Part shown: positions 59,768-64,000 of the stretch, piece by piece
Numbering within the stretch: position 1 is the stretch's first letter
Layout of the letters: each line of letters begins with the position of its first letter
Origin: Cornus controversa
Taxonomy: Eukaryota > Streptophyta > Magnoliopsida > Cornales > Cornaceae
DNA: 64,000 bases
Direction of reading: 5' to 3'
Assembly (NCBI GenBank): GCA_026545225.1
Contig: CM048850.1
Location: 4,650,001-4,714,000 of the forward strand
The notes under the pieces: generated by a model
Database searches by the model: none
The model's input: the letters and a program-made list of their open reading frames with translations, nothing else
What the model was told of the DNA's origin: nothing
Translations under genes and position numbers: made by a program

Positions 59768-60544
59768 GCACCTCCCGGGACTTCCAACAACCCTATACAT
59801 GATCCATATGAAGCCCAATCAAAATCCTATCATCCTAGAACCCCTCATACATGATTAAAAACATAAATGAAAGGTTCCAATATCAATCTCACTCTCAAGA
59901 TCACATTCATAATTGAATTCATACACCAAAATGAATCATTTCTTTCACGAACACAACCCATTCATAATGGAAACATCAACAAAATGAATCAAGTGCCACC
60001 ATGGGCATTACATAAATTAAATCGTTGTCTTTTCACACCCAACAAGTTTGTAATCTAATAAATACATCAAGAGTACATATGTCCAAAGTACAACCACTAT
60101 TAAAAAGGAAGTCACATGCCACAAGCCGGCATGGATAGCCACAAAAATGCACAAATCCAAAAGATAGCAAAACCACCACTAGAGTTCCACTTGGACACTC
60201 ATGTCCTATCCGTCATCGGCGCTTTATCTGTAAATTATTTAGAATAAAGGGGTGAGCACCACTGTGGCTCAGTAAAGGTTCCCCAACCCTCCTAAGTGCT
60301 GACCCAACACGACCTACATGAATGCATGCCACTACATTACATGTATCATCAAACATATACCATGTTCATTCGCAAGCAATGCATATATATAAGAATGCAT
60401 TAAACACATAGCATGCTTCATAATTTAGAATGGAAGCATTAACCACACTCTTGTCTCTCTCTCGGACTCAATCCGAGACCTTGGCATGATTCTTGACCAA
60501 CCACACAACCTAGGCTATTTTCCACCCAAGTTTAGAATTTTCAT

Positions 60545-60865
60545 CACCGAGAACATCGGTCCTACCAAGTAATGAAATTGTTTCAACACGCACCACCGAG
60601 AACATCGATCCTACCAGCTGATTAGCTCATTTTAATACACACCACCGAGAACATCGATCCTACCAGGTGATGAGATCATTTTTTTGGAATGCACCACTGA
60701 GAACATCGATCCTACCAAGTGATGAGATATTTTTGCAATGCACCACTGAGAACATCGGTCCTACCAAATGATGAGATATCTTCGGACTACACCACCGAGA
60801 ACATCGGTCCTACCAAGTGATGAGACCCTTACAAGATTTTCGCCGAGAACTCCTACCTCCAAGGT
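60545..60865. repeat. about 50-bp minisatellite in the LTR, 6 copies
   Basis: CACCGAGAACATCGGTCCTA followed by CCAAGTGATGAGAT recurs six times with variable spacers; a degenerate half copy follows near 60,840. Confidence 0.88.
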
Positions 60866-62105
60866 GGTCTAACCACCCCAACGCCCTCACCGAGTATCCA
60901 CCTACTCTAGGCAATTCGACCACTTTTTCCCATTTCCTCCCAACGGTCCCATATATGTATTTCGAACATATTGTACTCAAGCACTCAATATTCATGCTTC
61001 ATAATGAATTATCTAGTTATAAAGGAACATAGCATGCATTTCATCTCCACAAAACCACATATACCACATATATGTAAACACATGCATATAACCTCTCATA
61101 TGCATACAACTTCAAAATTAGCATACTTTACTCATGCCACACTAAATGCATAATTTTAGCATATGGAACTAACATGCATTCAACCACCACATATTCTACA
61201 TATAATCACATATATGACACAAGGTTAGGCATTTGCACATAAACCCCAAATTGAGCACATAAGACCTATATACCCAATTTCTTTATTTCACACATTTTAA
61301 CCCACATGCTAAAACCAACACAAGGATACCAAATGTGCAAAGATAGGACTCAAGAGAAGGAGAAAACACAACTTTTCACACCCCTCACCATCCTAAAGCA
61401 TGTGATACACAACCTACACATCTCCTCTCCACCCGAAACCCTAGAATCGATAATTAGGAGAGAAGAAGAACCCCTACCTCAAAAATGAAGACCTTCCAAG
61501 CACTTCACCAAAATTCCAGCGATGTCTATCTTGCCGAACCACCACTTTGATCTGTTCAAAGGAAGCCCTAGCCGTCCCCTATGTATCTCCCTCCTTCGGC
61601 AAGCCTTGAATTCAAGCCGAACGGGTCCGAAATGTAGAGAGAAGGGAGAGCTATGAAGATGGAGAGATTTAGAGAGAGAAAGAGGCATGAGATATGGCTA
61701 AATATCTCTGCCACTGATATTTAAAATATCTAGGGCTTGCAAAAGACCAAAATGCCCCCTAGCCACTTAACGTACCCTCCCGGACTCTTTTTTTGATTCC
61801 GAAAACTCCTACGGTCTCGAAATCACTTCTTTTAATCTCTAAACATTTCATCTCAGCCATTCTCAAAAATAAATATTTTTGAGAATTTTCTGGATTCGCG
61901 GGCCCACTTAAGTCGCATCCCGGGCCCTGATTTGCCCAAAAAGTCAAACTTCTCCAAATCTCCCAAAAAGTTTCCAAAACCTTAAAAACACTTCCTAAAC
62001 ATGTTTTCCACACTCAAAACACGTTAAACACCACTCAAAATGCATTTATGGCAATTATAATGCGAAAGATGCCAAAACCGGCCAAAATTGGTCACGGTCT
62101 CTACA

Positions 62106-63689
62106 ACCTCCCCCCCTTAAGGGAATTTCGTCCCCGAAATTAGAAACATACCTCAAGTAGAAAATAACTCAAGATATTTCGAGAGGACTTCTTGCTCTCG
62201 CTCCCACGTAGCCTCCTCGACTCCGTGATGCCTCCAAAGGACTTTAACCAATGGAATAGTCTTGCCCCGAAGCACTTGCTCCCTAGCATCCAAAACATGT
62301 ATAGGTCTCTCCTCGTAAGACACATCCTCCTCCACCTCAAGATCTGTCCAATCTAACAAATGTGAAGGATCCGGCCCATACTTTCTCAACATCGAAACAT
62401 GGAAAGTATTGTGCACACTTGACAATTGCGGTGGCAATGCCAAGCGGTATGCAACCTCACCCACATGATCCAATATCTCGAATGGATCGATAAACCATGG
62501 GGCTAGCTTTATGCTACGCCCAAACCTCATCAAACCCTGTCGTGGCGAGACCTTCAAGAAGACATGGTCCCCCACCTCAAATGCTAAAGGCGTAGCTTTT
62601 CTGACGACTATAAGCCGTAAGCAAACGCTGCCGTATAATCTTAATCTTTTTCGTAGTCTCTCTGACTATATCTGGCCCCAAAGCCACTGTCTCACCAACC
62701 TCTGTCCAACAAACTGGTGACCTACAAGGTCTACCATACAAGGCCTCAAATGGAGCCATCTTAATACTAGTTTAGTAGCTATTATTGTATGCAAACTCCA
62801 CTAATGGAAGGTGATCCTCCCAATTGCCTCAAAAATCAAGTGAACATGCTCTAAGCATATCCTCCAAAATCTGTATAGTACGCTCCGACTGACCATCTGT
62901 CTGGGGATGGAAAGGTGTACTGAAATGGAGGTCCGTATCAAGTGCAGCCTGAAAACTCTACCAAAACTGTGACGTGAATCTTGGAACTCTATCAGACACA
63001 ATGGAAACTAGCAATCCGTGCAGCCTCACAATCTGATCAATATACAACTGACTAAGAGTATCCACATCATCTGTCACTCGAATAGGGAGAAAATGAGCCA
63101 CCTTGGTCAACTTATCCACAATGACCCAAACTGCATCATGACTCTTCCTTGTCCTAGGTAACCTCATCACAAAGTCCATAGTGACGTGTTCCCACTTCCA
63201 CATAGCTACCAGTAAAGGCTGTAACAAACCTGCCGGTCTTTGATGCTCGGCCTTCACTTGTTGACAAGTGAGGCATCTAGCCACAAACCGTGCGACGTCC
63301 CTTTTCATGCCCTTCCACCAATACTGTCTACGAAGGTTGTGGTACATCTTTGTACCACCGGAATGTACTGCAAGTCTGGAGCTATGAAACTCCCTCAGGA
63401 CCTCATCCCTACAAGCCAATGGAACCACCATTCTGCCTCTGAACCTCAGACCTCCGTCTAAATGGATAACCCAATCCTCCACTGCCTCGCCACTCGTAAT
63501 CCGAGTGCGAATGCTCTCTAACTCTGTGTCATGCCTCTGCTCCTCAACCACCCTACTCACTAGAGTTGGTTGCGCTATGAGTGTGAACAAAGTGGCATGT
63601 CCATCACTCTCACTAAAGCACAATCCCATTTCTGAGATGTCTTCCATCATCTTCCATTCACGAATGACAATACTAGCCAAAGTGCCATG
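62106..63689 (-). pseudogene. pol: chromovirus pol 3' part (integrase and chromodomain)
   Basis: Minus strand: the RNase H/integrase linker ([20 protein letters not shown]), the HHCC finger ([18 protein letters not shown] ... [11 protein letters not shown]), catalytic region (TMDFVMRLPRTRKSHD, IVSDRVPRFTSQFW), the [10 protein letters not shown] block, and the chromodomain-like end (LRKYGPDPSHLLDW, PIHVLDAREQVLRGKTIPLV, HHGVEEATWEREQE). Stops or frameshifts near 62,958, 62,800 and 62,577 break it. It is closely similar to the pol at 47,685-50,185 and belongs to the same lineage. The product would insert element cDNA into chromatin, the chromodomain guiding target choice. Confidence 0.92.
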
Positions 63690-64000
63690 TGATAGGCGTT
63701 GAATGTTACGCATTCTAGCCTCTTAACTTATGTATTTTATTCTCTTAGTGATAGATTATTTTGTGATTTTACTTTGTTTTAGTGTTTTCTATATTTTCAG
63801 GGCCTTAATGATTATTTCAGTTAAAACCAGGATTTTGGGCTTTTAAAGAAGACATCCAAGATGGTGAGATGAAGCCTACATCAAGGAGATTCACTCAACT
63901 ATTTATTTCAACTCCAATCAGCCCAATAAAGAGGTCCAAGAGAATTACAGCTGCTTAAGAAGGTTTCGGGCCTGAAGCCCAAATCTGTGCATAATGCAGT
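63690..64000. mobile_element. probable start of another LTR element
   Basis: At 63,690 TGATAGGCGTTGAATG interrupts the chromovirus pol. The following AT-rich DNA (TTACGCATTCTAGCC...) has the look of an LTR, but its end, target duplication and coding region are beyond the window. Confidence 0.4.

Larger units (their letters stand above)
59012..62105 (-). repeat. 3' LTR of the second chromovirus
   Basis: 3094 bp; plus-strand ends TGTCACGCCCCC and GGTCTCTACA. It is related to the LTRs at 43,494 and 14,888 in its ends, the palindrome cluster, the ACTGAGCC/GCTCACCCC block (60,218-60,285) and the final stretch near 61,750-62,105. It has a private minisatellite at 60,545-60,865. Confidence 0.93.
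59012..63689 (-). mobile_element. second Tekay/Del-type chromovirus, 3' part
   Basis: Minus-strand element inserted in the satellite. Its 3' LTR is 59,012-62,105, followed by the PPT and pol from the chromodomain back to the RNase H end. At about 63,690 the homology stops inside the codons after RNase H, where another element appears to start. Any remaining 5' part and the second target-site copy are outside the window. Confidence 0.9.

Noticed and set aside
16687-59854. Many ORFs with recurring peptide patterns such as FDQSK, RLIEI and ISIDRN
   Set aside because: They are translations of the TCGATYRATCGA palindrome arrays in different frames and strands, not a protein family.

Overview
This is nuclear DNA of a flowering plant, almost certainly repeat-rich heterochromatin or a gene-poor arm region. 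The evidence is plant-type Ty3/Gypsy LTR retrotransposons (an Athila-type element primed by tRNA-Asp and Tekay/Del-type chromoviruses), a FAR1/MULE-type gene relic, plant Ulp1 (C48) and SNF2 gene relics, abundant (TA)n tracts, and an AT-rich satellite with monomers of roughly 160-205 bp. I cannot name the species. I see no complete, undamaged host gene. Coordinates, repeat counts and LTR differences were read by eye.

Layout. 1-2.3 kb: broken FAR1/FRS (MULE transposase-derived) gene, plus strand. 2.3-8.3 kb: no gene, a 49-bp minisatellite and small duplications. 8.3-10.2 kb: broken 'putative plant transposon protein' gene, minus strand. 10.2-14.9 kb: GAGCAG-palindrome repeats and dispersed repeats. 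14,888-24,684: a very young gag-only, non-autonomous LTR retrotransposon (TR-GAG type) with intact LTRs, PBS, PPT and gag ORF; where pol should be it has a minisatellite, but it keeps the last codons of a chromovirus pol. 24.7-25.0 kb and 41.4-41.8 kb: exons of one SWITCH2/ERCC6L2-like SNF2 helicase gene (minus strand), whose first intron now holds a 13-kb Athila element (27,004-39,985, target duplication CATAA). 42.0-51.0 kb: a Ulp1/C48 protease gene relic (minus strand) split by a 5'-truncated chromovirus (43,494-about 50,190), itself interrupted by an Athila solo LTR (45,728-47,105, target duplication ATCGG). 53.2-53.8 kb: 163-bp tandem repeat. 53.8-59.0 kb: satellite array with a 713-bp higher-order repeat. 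59,012-63,689: a second chromovirus inserted into the satellite. 63,690-end: probable start of another element.

How the parts relate. The gag-only element shares LTR ends, PPT and a pol tail with the two chromoviruses, so it looks like a non-autonomous partner of that lineage. The Athila element is one uninterrupted reading frame broken only by three nonsense codons, and it carries a GC-rich second gene that appears to have its own TATA box, 5' exon and intron.

Most striking signal: an 18-bp near-palindrome, consensus ATYTCGATYRATCGARAT (core TCGATYRATCGA), is clustered in every LTR type in the window (chromovirus, gag-only and Athila) and just upstream of the Athila second gene, about 50 core copies in eight clusters. 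I saw it nowhere outside retroelements. In both complete elements the two LTRs differ by exactly one 21-bp unit of this motif. This looks like a shared, copy-number-variable cis-element module moved between unrelated retrotransposon lineages.
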